Shown: positions 1 to 5,396 of the stretch, piece by piece
Position numbering within the stretch: position 1 is the first letter of the stretch
How the letters are laid out: the number at the start of each line of letters is the position of its first letter
Assembly: GCA_021781255.1 (NCBI GenBank)
Contig: JAJXXG010001001.1
Coordinates: 1-5,733, forward strand
Source: Acidobacteriota bacterium
GTDB lineage: Bacteria; Acidobacteriota; Terriglobia; Terriglobales; Acidobacteriaceae
Length of the DNA stretch: 5,733 nucleotides
Direction: 5' to 3'
Notes under the pieces: generated by a model
The model's input: the letters and a program-made list of their open reading frames with translations, nothing else
The model's database searches: none
Told to the model about the DNA's origin: nothing
Translations under genes and position numbers: made by a program

Positions 1-169
1 AGGTGCAGTACTCAGTGCAGAAGTTGGTGTAGTTGATGTTGCGATCGATGATGTAGGTGACGACGCCCTCGGGGTGGAGGCGGCGGCGGAGGGCATCAGC
101 CTCCTGGCCGAGGCCGATGAGGTCGTGCGACTGGAAGTAGTCGAGTGCCTGCTGGCGTGTCAGCGACAT
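1..169 (-). CDS. mqnC: Cyclic dehypoxanthinyl futalosine synthase, N-terminal part (cut by left edge)
   Basis: MqnC is a radical SAM enzyme that cyclises dehypoxanthinyl futalosine in the futalosine route to menaquinone, acting in the cytoplasm. Only the first 56 residues are in the window. They start [12 protein letters not shown] and contain [17 protein letters not shown] at about residues 39-55, which is the characteristic MqnC segment leading into the CxxxCxxC cluster. Cys51 and Cys55 are the first two 4Fe-4S ligands; the third lies beyond the edge. The ATG at 169 is well supported because an in-frame TAA lies only two codons upstream and the N-terminus begins where family members usually begin. 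No Shine-Dalgarno sequence precedes it. The preceding small ORF on the same strand ends nine bases upstream. Menaquinone would fit an organism with the nearby c-type cytochrome, but no functional link is shown. Confidence 0.9.
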   Translation of the reverse strand, partial: MSLTRQQALDYFQSHDLIGLGQEADALRRRLHPEGVVTYIIDRNINYTNFCTEYCT

Positions 170-175
170 AAGTTA

Positions 176-184
176 ATTTTACCA
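176..184 (-). promoter_or_regulatory. Extended -10 promoter of mqnC (candidate, leaderless)
   Basis: Read on the minus strand the bases are TGGTAAAAT, matching the extended -10 pattern TGn-TATAAT with one mismatch. No good -35 hexamer lies 16-18 bases upstream. The motif ends seven bases before the A of the mqnC ATG, so the predicted transcription start falls at or next to the start codon. It overlaps the final Trp and stop codons of the small ORF 179-376. The promoter is inferred from sequence only. Confidence 0.35.
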
Positions 185-376
185 ATTGGGGCGTGCGCGG
201 GAGTCGCGGGGCGGTGGTGGCTCGTCCGGGCCGTGCTGGCGGAAAAGAAAGATTCCGCGGGCGAGGATGGGACGGCGGCGAGTGCGCGAGAGATTGGATG
301 CAGTGGAGATGCCGCTGAAGAGGACGAAGAAGTCCCACATTGCGTGGAGGTGGCCGAGGATGGAGCGTTGCGCCAT
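179..376 (-). CDS. Small hypothetical protein, 65 aa, between GH105 gene and mqnC
   Basis: I do not recognise a family. The product begins MAQRSILGHLHAMWDFFVLFSG and has a modest hydrophobic stretch at about residues 13-22. A basic middle (SRTRRRP) and a proline-rich, hydrophilic C-terminus (DEPPPPRDSRARPNW) follow. Codons end mostly in C or G, like the surrounding real genes on this strand, which favours true coding. The ATG at 376 is the only usual start, because an in-frame TAA lies twelve codons upstream. No clear Shine-Dalgarno sequence is visible. It starts 94 bases after the GH105 stop and ends nine bases before mqnC. Its last two codons overlap the candidate mqnC promoter. It could be a conserved small protein co-carried with mqnC, or a chance frame in GC-rich DNA. 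Confidence 0.4.
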   Translation of the reverse strand: MAQRSILGHLHAMWDFFVLFSGISTASNLSRTRRRPILARGIFLFRQHGPDEPPPPRDSRARPNW

Positions 377-470
377 AAGCGGGGAAGCGAGGTGGAGCTC
401 AAGAAAAGGTTACACCTAATGGATTTGAGTGTGGAAGATGTGGCGAGGATGCGGGAAGTTGCGCTGGGTG

Positions 471-1628
471 TTAGCGGAGGAGCGCGGTGGCGGCCCATAG
501 GACGGGGGCCTGTCCGTGGAAATCGCCGGTGCGGCGGCGGCGGGAGAGGTAGTAAGTGAGGCTGTCCTTCTTGCCGGTGCCTTCGCAGACGCTGGTGACG
601 TCCCAGTTCTGGTCGATGTAGCCGACGAGAGCGATCCAGGCGCGGCGGGCGGCGGGGCCGTAGGTTGCGGCGGGGAGCCAGCCGTTTTTGACGCCGGTGA
701 CGAGTGCGAAGGTGAACATGCCGGTGCTGGAGGTTTCCGGCCATGCCTCGGGGTGGTCAATGAGCTGACGCCACATGCCGTCGGCACCCTGGTATTTGAG
801 GAGGGCGGCCATCATTTTGCGGTAGCCGCCGAGGATGCGCGGACGGAGGGGGTGGTTGGCGGGCAGGGTGCGGAGCATTTCCGCCATGCCGGCGGCGAAC
901 CAGCCGTCTCCACGGCCCCAGAAGAAGGGGACGTCGGGCGCGTGGTAGAAGAGGCCGTTGGGCTGCTGCAGCTTGTCGAGGTAGACGACCATCTCGCGGG
1001 CATCGCGGTCGAGATATTTGCGATTGCCGGAGGCGCGGTAGGCCTCGAGCTGGAGCATGTTGAGCATGTACATGTCGTCGACCCAGAAGCGAGTTTCATC
1101 AGAGAGGCCATCAGGGCGGGGATGGTCCCACTGCTGGTCAGCCCAACGGAGGCCCTCGGCGAGATAGCGGGGGTCGTGGGTCTGAATGGCGATCTGGAGG
1201 GGGACTACGCCGAAGACATTGTCGTCAACATGATGGCGGAGGGGACGGCGATCGGCTTCCGCGCCGCCGGGCATGAGGGGGTCAAAACGCTGGATGAGCT
1301 CGGCCTGGAGTGGATCGTCGTGGGTGACGCGGGCGAAGGTGAGCGCGCCATACCAGGTGACAACCTCAGAGTAGTGGATGGTTTTGGTGTACTGATGCGG
1401 GCTGGTGACGAAGTGTTCGGCGAGATGCTTGCCGATGAAGAGCGGGGAATCGCCGGGCGGCCAGTTGGAGAAGTACTGCGAGGCTTGTGAAGAATGCGAC
1501 GTGACTGATGCGATGGACGATTGCGCGGAGAGTGACGAAAGAACAGTGGCGAGGAGTGCGGCGAGAAAGACGATGCGGCCTCGCGAGGGAAGCGCGGAGC
1601 GGCGCGTATTGAGAGAGACGAACGACAT
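471..1628 (-). CDS. Secreted glycoside hydrolase family 105/88-type protein (unsaturated rhamnogalacturonyl hydrolase-like)
   Basis: Family members (YteR/RhiN type) remove the 4,5-unsaturated galacturonyl residue from rhamnogalacturonan or related oligosaccharides after lyase cleavage. Numbering from the ATG at 1628 gives 385 residues, a usual family length. A secretion signal is seen: basic residues, then IVFLAALLATVLSSLSA at about 19-35, so it should act outside the cytoplasm. The (alpha/alpha)6 barrel fold is suggested by WVDDMYMLNMLQLEAY (182-197), whose first Asp (184) aligns with the catalytic Asp of the WVDTLFM motif. It is also suggested by FFWGRGDGW (235-243), PETSSTGMFTFALVTG (297-312) and the terminal GDFHGQAPVLWAATALL. 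An alternative start at 1652 adds MTPTNSRL but lengthens the signal n-region and overlaps the small ORF 1636-1767 by 17 bases. Neither start has a Shine-Dalgarno site, so coupling to that ORF is possible. The exact substrate is not readable here. Confidence 0.85.
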   Translation of the reverse strand: MSFVSLNTRRSALPSRGRIVFLAALLATVLSSLSAQSSIASVTSHSSQASQYFSNWPPGDSPLFIGKHLAEHFVTSPHQYTKTIHYSEVVTWYGALTFARVTHDDPLQAELIQRFDPLMPGGAEADRRPLRHHVDDNVFGVVPLQIAIQTHDPRYLAEGLRWADQQWDHPRPDGLSDETRFWVDDMYMLNMLQLEAYRASGNRKYLDRDAREMVVYLDKLQQPNGLFYHAPDVPFFWGRGDGWFAAGMAEMLRTLPANHPLRPRILGGYRKMMAALLKYQGADGMWRQLIDHPEAWPETSSTGMFTFALVTGVKNGWLPAATYGPAARRAWIALVGYIDQNWDVTSVCEGTGKKDSLTYYLSRRRRTGDFHGQAPVLWAATALLR

Positions 1629-1635
1629 GAGGCGG

Positions 1636-1767
1636 CTATTTGTCGGTGTCATGTTTGGGCTGGGATTGCGGTTGAGTCTGTGGCGCGGACTTCTTTTTGG
1701 GCGCGGAGACGCCGAGGCTCATGAGGAAGAAGCCGAAGCCTTTGCGAATGGTGTCCATGAGGCTCAT
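1636..1767 (-). CDS. Small hypothetical protein, 43 aa, upstream of the GH105 gene
   Basis: The minus strand holds an ATG-to-TAG frame encoding MSLMDTIRKGFGFFLMSLGV followed by a hydrophilic, Lys/Pro/Gln-rich tail (SAPKKKSAPQTQPQSQPKH...). The first 20 residues are hydrophobic or amphipathic with two basic residues, suggesting membrane association. Codons are strongly C-ending (AGC CTC ATG GAC ACC...), as in neighbouring genes. A GGAG sits 11 bases before the ATG, a weak and rather distant ribosome binding site. The stop lies seven bases before the preferred GH105 start, and overlaps the longer GH105 start option. The layout would allow translational coupling. No family is recognised; it may be a lineage-restricted small protein or a leader peptide. 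Confidence 0.45.
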   Translation of the reverse strand: MSLMDTIRKGFGFFLMSLGVSAPKKKSAPQTQPQSQPKHDTDK

Positions 1768-1813
1768 GCGAGTGCGATCTCCGTGGAGTTGGTGAGGAGG
1801 GCCAGTCCCTCCG

Positions 1814-1845
1814 CGGCCCGGCCCGGGAAGCCGGGCGGCGGGCCG
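1814..1845 (-). repeat. GC-rich interrupted hairpin between cytochrome gene and small ORF
   Basis: Positions 1814-1820 pair with 1839-1845 and 1821-1826 pair with 1831-1836, leaving a GAAG loop (plus-strand reading) and a two-base bulge at 1837-1838. That is about 13 base pairs, all G-C. It lies 15 bases past the cytochrome stop codon and 47 bases before the next ATG on that strand. There is no T-run on either side, so a classical intrinsic terminator is not supported. An mRNA-stabilising or REP-like element is possible. Confidence 0.5.
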
Positions 1846-1859
1846 GAGTGGATTGCGGG

Positions 1860-2411
1860 CTATGGCTTTGCGGTGGCAGCTGGTGCGGCCTGGGGCTTGA
1901 GAATCTGGAGCGCGGCAGGCGGCAAAGGCTGGTTGGCGTGGGAGAGCAGGAGGGCGACCTGCCAGATTTGCGTGTCAGAGAGACGCCCCCGGTAAGACGG
2001 CATTCCGGTGAGGCGAATTCCGTTGGCGACCTTCCAGTAAGTTTCGCCGGCAGGATCGTCGCTGACGCCGACGACGTTGCCCGTGCGATGCGGCTCCCAG
2101 AGCGGAGGCGCGTCAGGGAACATGTCCTGGCCAGTGGTGGAAGGCTGGCCATGGAGGCCGTGGCAGAAGGCGCAGTTCTGCTTGTAGACGCGCGCGCCTT
2201 CAACGTATGTCTGCTCATTGGGTTGGAAGGGGGCCATATCCGGGGCCTCCTTGGCGATGCGCGCGTTGAGAGCGATGTGGGTGATTTGCCGCTCGTAGGG
2301 CAACGGCGGGTCAGAGACGGCGACTGGAACGCTGCCGAGTTTGAACCAGAGGAGGAGACAAAGGGGCAGAAGAACAAGGCCGAGAACAAGGCCGGCGAGG
2401 AATCGGAACAT
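1860..2411 (-). CDS. Membrane-anchored monohaem cytochrome c, 183 aa
   Basis: This is a class I c-type cytochrome that would carry electrons on the outer face of the cytoplasmic membrane. The haem attachment motif is CAFCH at residues 80-84, and the likely axial methionine is Met137 in GMPSYRGRLSD. This is followed by the usual C-terminal helix (TQIWQVALLL, 147-156). An uncleaved signal anchor spans about residues 4-23 (FLAGLVLGLVLLPLCLLLWF), and the protein ends in an Ala/Pro-rich tail. The ATG at 2411 is chosen because the anchor begins right there and GGAGG lies 11 bases upstream. In-frame ATGs at 2438 and 2477 would add a hydrophilic extension before the anchor. The gene is divergent from the barrel protein gene at 2646. 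Its redox partner cannot be named from this window; there is no oxidase or dehydrogenase gene nearby. Confidence 0.88.
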   Translation of the reverse strand: MFRFLAGLVLGLVLLPLCLLLWFKLGSVPVAVSDPPLPYERQITHIALNARIAKEAPDMAPFQPNEQTYVEGARVYKQNCAFCHGLHGQPSTTGQDMFPDAPPLWEPHRTGNVVGVSDDPAGETYWKVANGIRLTGMPSYRGRLSDTQIWQVALLLSHANQPLPPAALQILKPQAAPAATAKP

Positions 2412-2645
2412 GATGAGTGAAGCCTCCGTGGCATCCATCGTAGTGCATTTGGGCGGGATGGAGGCGAGAGAAAGCACAGTAAGTGCGTGCGTGGAGAGGC
2501 AGCGAAGCGCAGGAAGGTGCGTCCAAAGGGAGAGCCGATGGGAGCGGAGCCGCGCAGAAGGCTGCCCCGGAATGATTTAATACAGAAGTGGGGGAGCGCT
2601 TGAGACAGGGTGCTTCCGTAAAGTTGTGGAGGTATCCCGAAAGCG

Positions 2646-3404
2646 ATGGTATCCGTACGCCGAATGGCACTTGTGCTGGCGCTGTGTGTGCCGGTGATGG
2701 TTGGAATGCAGGCAGCAGCGCAGGATGCGCAGGGGCAGCAGTCCAGCTCAAGCTCGAGCGCGGGGCAGGCCGCACAGACACCCGCGAAAACCGTGACAGA
2801 AAGCAATGGCGTGTTGACGGTGCAGGCGAGGATTCGCCAACGGCGGGAGCAGCGTCGCCAGCAGGAGATCCATGACGCCTATGCGCACCGCTGGGAAGTG
2901 TTTGTGGGCACTGGATTCCTGCGGTTCATCCCGGGTCCGAATCTGCAGCGGGCAGCGATGTACAGCTGGGACACGGACGTGACGCGCTACTGGAATGAGA
3001 AGCTGGGCCTGACGGCGGAGGCGCGTGGCTACTATGGCACGGCGTTTGTGGGACTGAACCAGTACTCACTGACGCGGCCGGCGGTGAGCGACTACGGCGT
3101 GCTGGTGGGGCCGACGTACCGGTTGATCATGCATCCGAGGTATTCGATTTCAACGCGCGCGATGGCGGGGTGGGCGCTGGGGAATTTCTCGAGCGACACG
3201 AACGGATTTGGCGCGAAGCTGCTGGGACTCTATCCGGACGGCAACAGCTTTGCGATGGGTTGGAGCCTGATAGGCGAGACGAACCTGACGCCGCAGATGT
3301 CTCTGCGGCTGGCCGGCGACTACTACGGCACGGGATTTGGATCGTCACTGCAGAACAGCTTCGGATTCAATTACGGAGTGGTGTACAGGTTCGGTAAGTT
3401 CTGA
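2646..3404 (+). CDS. Secreted outer-membrane beta-barrel protein, 252 aa
   Basis: The protein has a Sec signal (RRMALVLALCVPVMVGMQAAA, cleavage expected near residue 25). A low-complexity Gln/Ser/Ala linker with six serines in a row (about 26-47) follows, then an Arg/Gln-rich stretch (60-75). From about residue 83 alternating aromatic and polar segments (WEVFVGTGFLRF, LTAEARGYYG, YGVLVGPTYRL, YSISTRAMAGWALG, MSLRLAGDYYGTGF, FGFNYGVVYRFGKF) look like an OmpA/OmpW-sized barrel of about eight strands. It ends in Phe, the usual outer-membrane insertion signature. Such proteins are common in acidobacteria, but the ligand or role is unknown. A GGAGG (2628-2632) lies 13 bases before the ATG, longer than ideal; an alternative in-frame ATG is at 2664. 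The gene is divergent from the cytochrome gene and ends at a strong terminator. Confidence 0.8.
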   Translation: MVSVRRMALVLALCVPVMVGMQAAAQDAQGQQSSSSSSAGQAAQTPAKTVTESNGVLTVQARIRQRREQRRQQEIHDAYAHRWEVFVGTGFLRFIPGPNLQRAAMYSWDTDVTRYWNEKLGLTAEARGYYGTAFVGLNQYSLTRPAVSDYGVLVGPTYRLIMHPRYSISTRAMAGWALGNFSSDTNGFGAKLLGLYPDGNSFAMGWSLIGETNLTPQMSLRLAGDYYGTGFGSSLQNSFGFNYGVVYRFGKF

Positions 3405-3425
3405 GAGAAGCGAACAGTAAACAGC

Positions 3426-3464
3426 AAAGAAACCGGCCGGGAGAAATCCCGGCCGGTTTCTTTT
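3426..3464. terminator. Perfect 17-bp GAAA-loop intrinsic terminator, likely bidirectional
   Basis: Positions 3426-3442 and 3447-3463 are exact reverse complements around a GAAA tetraloop (3443-3446). The stem core is the palindromic CCGGCCGG. The A-tract on one side and TTTCTTTT on the other supply U-runs in both directions. It lies 21 bases past the barrel gene and 76 bases past the convergent small gene's stop, so it can serve both. Confidence 0.9.
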
Positions 3465-3539
3465 GTGGGCAAAAGTATGCGATGTGGTTGTCCATTACTG
3501 CTGAGGATCGAAGTACAGTGAAGCTGCTTGCGGTGCAGG

Positions 3540-3734
3540 TCACTGATGCGCTGTCTGGTCGTGCGGTTCGGCGTGTTCTTCGAGGGTTTTGAGGTGCGAG
3601 ATGAGTGACGTGAGGGCACCGACTGAGCTGTCGAGCAGCTCCTTGCGGACGCGCAGTTTTTCGAACTCAGTGTTAATCCAGGCGAGGTCGTTCCTTGCCT
3701 GGTCAAGCGCATTTTCGTAGATCTGGACGGACAT
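3540..3734 (-). CDS. Small coiled-coil protein, 64 aa
   Basis: The product begins MSVQIYENALDQARNDLAWI. From about residue 5 to 53 it is almost wholly helix-favouring with heptad-spaced Leu/Ile/Val (Ile5, Leu10, Leu17, Phe24, Leu27, Leu33/34, Leu41, Leu44, Leu48, Leu51), so a short coiled coil is likely. There is no signal peptide or membrane segment. The tail is His/Glu-rich (EEHAEPHDQTAHQ). The start at 3734 is strongly supported by TTGAGGTGA six bases upstream. The gene is monocistronic, converging on the barrel gene with a shared terminator between them. Small proteins of this general look occur in acidobacteria without an assigned function; I cannot name one. The overlapping frame from 3712 lacks such a ribosome binding site and is ignored. 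Confidence 0.75.
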   Translation of the reverse strand: MSVQIYENALDQARNDLAWINTEFEKLRVRKELLDSSVGALTSLISHLKTLEEHAEPHDQTAHQ

Positions 3735-4105
3735 GGTTTTTCACCTCAATTGGAGCAATGGAATTGATACAAACCTACCACCGCATGATACGCGTTGAAA
3801 TGGCGGTGAATTGAATTGCTGCTAAGTGGATTCCCGAGATAGGGATGTGGAGTTAGGAAAGCAGCGGATGCCCAGTTAACTTAGGATGACAAGACTCAAT
3901 TCATGGGTGGGGATCTTCCTTGTCCGTCCTCGTGTTTCCTGTGGCGGGAGAGTGGTGACGGATCTCGCGGAATTATAGAGAAACTTAGGTTTTAAAGGTT
4001 CCAGGGCACCTGAGACAGTTAGTCACATAGGCAACCAATTTCTACCATAATATGCAAAGTTCTGCGCAAAGCTATTCCTGTGCGAAAACAAACTGAAGAT
4101 TTCAT

Positions 4106-4121
4106 TGGCACTTGCTTTGGT
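4106..4121 (+). promoter_or_regulatory. Candidate sigma-54 (-24/-12) promoter for the PEP-CTERM gene
   Basis: TGGCAC (4106-4111), five bases, then TTGGT (4117-4121). The -24 box is perfect and the spacing is exact, but the -12 box has GG where GC is normal. Transcription would begin near 4132, giving a leader of about 210 bases. PEP-CTERM genes in other bacteria are known to be controlled by RpoN with the PrsK/PrsR pair, which makes the match more believable. Neither regulator gene is in the window. Confidence 0.35.
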
Positions 4122-4236
4122 CCCCGAATTGCAGATTAAGGGGTACATTCCCTTATTTCTCTGTTTTTTCCGTTATTTGTTGTGGATGCAGTTTATATAG
4201 GTAAGCACCAGTATTGGGTATACGCCAAGAAAGTTA

Positions 4237-4336
4237 GGGCTGCCCGCGCACGGAGTGGTGTGAACTGAAGCAAATTGCGGGTGCCCCTTCCAGATGAACA
4301 GGCCCTCCACGGAGGAGAAAGCCGAAACAGAGGAGG
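4237..4336 (+). promoter_or_regulatory. Potentially structured 5' leader of the PEP-CTERM gene
   Basis: GGGC-TG-CCCGC (4237-4247) pairs with GCGGG-T-GCCC (4277-4286), a nine-pair stem with a small internal loop closing a 29-base loop. Further on, CCTCC (4304-4308) can pair locally with GGAGG (4311-4315), or instead with the ribosome binding site GGAGG (4332-4336). GGC (4301-4303) and GCC (4321-4323) can close the local version. I could not match this to the c-di-GMP (GEMM) or any other riboswitch consensus I know. Confidence 0.35.
4331..4336 (+). promoter_or_regulatory. Ribosome binding site that fixes the GTG start at 4342
   Basis: AGGAGG followed by five bases and GTG. This is a near-perfect Shine-Dalgarno and places the start at the GTG at 4342 rather than at the in-frame ATG at 4294. 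Confidence 0.75.
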
Positions 4337-4341
4337 CACAG

Positions 4342-5037
4342 GTGAAGATCACGCACATAATCGCACTTAGCGGGCTGCTGCTTTCTGCCAGTATGGCGGC
4401 ACTTGCAACACCCATAACCTTGAACATGACCGGGCTGCAGAACCTTGAGCCAATCGGCAATTACTTTAACGGTGGCACGGGCGGCGATGGAAGCGGCCCC
4501 GGCCCCAATTATGGGATTGTGTTTGGCCCGGACTCGCTCGCCATCATCTCGCGACTAGATGGCGGAACCGGAAACTTTCAAAATAACCCCAGTGGCGGCC
4601 CAATCGCATTCTTTCTGGGCGGTCCCGGGGACGTGATGGACGTAGCAGCCGGATTCGACACTGGCTTCTCGTTCTATTACTCGGCCAATTTTCCCGGGTC
4701 TGTGGACGTGTATTCCGGCCTGGACGGCACTGGCACTCTGCTGCAGTCGCTTAGTCTATCGGCGCAGGCCAGCGCCAATTGCGCTCCAGATTCGACAACT
4801 ACTTACTGCAACTGGACGGAGCAGGGCGTGTCGTTCGCGGGAACGGCTGAATCGGTGGTGTTCAGCGGATCGGCGAACTATATTGGATTCGATGAAATCA
4901 CGCTTGGGTCCGCCACCGTACCGGGTGCTATGACTCCAGAGCCCGGCAGCTTTTTCCTGCTGGGAACAGGTCTTCTGGGTCTTGGTCTGCTGCTGATGCG
5001 CAAAAAGCAGGCATCTGTGGGCATGGTGACTGGTTAA
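4342..5037 (+). CDS. PEP-CTERM sorting-domain surface protein, 231 aa
   Basis: PEP-CTERM proteins are exported, then cut and sorted by an exosortase, usually ending at the cell surface or in the extracellular matrix. From the GTG start the protein has a Sec signal (KITHIIALSGLLLSASMAALA, cleavage near residue 22). A Gly/Asn/Ser-rich all-beta-looking body follows, with YIGFDEITLGS (180-190), a segment common near the end of such proteins. The C-terminal tag is TPEPGS (198-203), a hydrophobic helix (FFLLGTGLLGLGLLLM, 204-219) and RKK. Nine residues follow the basic cluster, slightly more than usual. Cys147 and Cys156 could form a disulfide. A start at the ATG at 4294 would put 16 charged residues ahead of the signal and is unlikely. 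No exosortase gene is in the window; its specific function is unknown. Confidence 0.88.
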   Translation: MKITHIIALSGLLLSASMAALATPITLNMTGLQNLEPIGNYFNGGTGGDGSGPGPNYGIVFGPDSLAIISRLDGGTGNFQNNPSGGPIAFFLGGPGDVMDVAAGFDTGFSFYYSANFPGSVDVYSGLDGTGTLLQSLSLSAQASANCAPDSTTTYCNWTEQGVSFAGTAESVVFSGSANYIGFDEITLGSATVPGAMTPEPGSFFLLGTGLLGLGLLLMRKKQASVGMVTG

Positions 5038-5069
5038 ATCTGTTTTGGCAAAATCGTTGTTGTAACTCG

Positions 5070-5104
5070 AAGGGCTGAGGGAGTTCCAACTGCCTCAGCC
5101 TTTT
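5070..5104 (+). terminator. Intrinsic terminator of the PEP-CTERM gene
   Basis: GGCTGAGG (5073-5080) pairs with CCTCAGCC (5093-5100), extended by A-T and one G-T pair below. The 12-base loop has a possible inner AGT/ACT pairing. TTTT (5101-5104) follows. It lies 33 bases after the stop codon. Confidence 0.8.
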
Positions 5105-5124
5105 GTATTGGCACTGGAACGGGT

Positions 5125-5205
5125 GCCCGGCTGCGGGAGATTGGCTTTGAGGATGTGGACTGCTACTGGAAGTGGCGGGAGCTGGCGCTGCTTGCGGGGG
5201 GGTGA
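5125..5205 (+). pseudogene. Orphaned 3' end of a class I SAM-dependent methyltransferase gene
   Basis: The frame reads [20 protein letters not shown] then ALLAGG and a TGA at 5203-5205. The pattern [LR]LREhGFxDVDCxWKWxxxALLxG is typical of the C-terminal end of small class I SAM-dependent methyltransferases (tRNA cmo5U34-methyltransferase-like and relatives). There the last strand pair is GFxxVxxxWKW...hh.G. Upstream, the frame is open back to about 5101, but the residues before Ala are not methyltransferase-like. At 5104 it meets the PEP-CTERM terminator, so the SAM-binding fold (GxGxG and the rest) is absent. It ends in a run of seven G. No start codon or ribosome binding site fits. The family call rests on about 26 residues recalled from memory. 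Confidence 0.5.
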
Positions 5206-5396
5206 ATGCGGGGGCGTGGGTCAGCGGGGGGTGGTTTCACAGGGTCTTAGAAGCGAGCCTGTAAGTTCCGGCGCCACAATCCAATCCGGCAAATCGTCGT
5301 ATGTCGAGGCCATATACTCCCACCCAGTAATACGTGTTCGGCGGAAAGTTAGACGGCAACCTATGGCTGAGCTACAGCGGTCGGATAACGGACTAA

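Larger units (their letters stand above)
3735..4341. other. Long AT-richer intergenic region between divergent genes
   Basis: About 600 bases with no convincing gene. The base composition is clearly more AT-rich than the flanking coding DNA. The left end should carry the promoter of the coiled-coil gene; a TATCAT on the minus strand near 3790 is a possible -10 without a clear -35. The right part holds the candidate sigma-54 promoter (4106-4121) and a leader with potential RNA structure (4237-4336). GCAAAG occurs twice, at 4054-4059 and 4066-4071, twelve bases apart and 35-50 bases upstream of the sigma-54 candidate. That spacing would suit an activator site, but this is inference. Confidence 0.6.

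Noticed and set aside
516..1490. Long plus-strand open frame of 324 codons opposite the GH105 gene
   Set aside because: It is the antisense shadow of a gene with clear GH105 motifs. Its translation is Val/Ala/Glu/Gly-rich with no domain, as expected opposite C-ending codons.
1649..2806. Minus-strand open frame of 385 codons covering the cytochrome gene
   Set aside because: Its translation is a Ser/Pro/Arg-rich out-of-frame reading. The haem motif, membrane anchor and ribosome binding site belong to the 1860-2411 frame.
3371..3712. 113-codon minus-strand frame across the terminator and coiled-coil gene
   Set aside because: It runs through a perfect bidirectional terminator, lacks a ribosome binding site and is Ser/Thr/Arg-rich without pattern.
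4237..4340. c-di-GMP (GEMM) riboswitch in the PEP-CTERM leader
   Set aside because: Short pieces such as GCAAA and AAAGCC occur, but the conserved order, the two-helix architecture and the tetraloop receptor are not there.
5237..5371. Minus-strand stretch reading NTYYWVGVYGLDIRR, open for 44 codons
   Set aside because: It looks protein-like but has no start codon, and the other frames over the same bases look equally protein-like. I could not tell remnant coding from chance; a blastx of 5230-5380 would decide.
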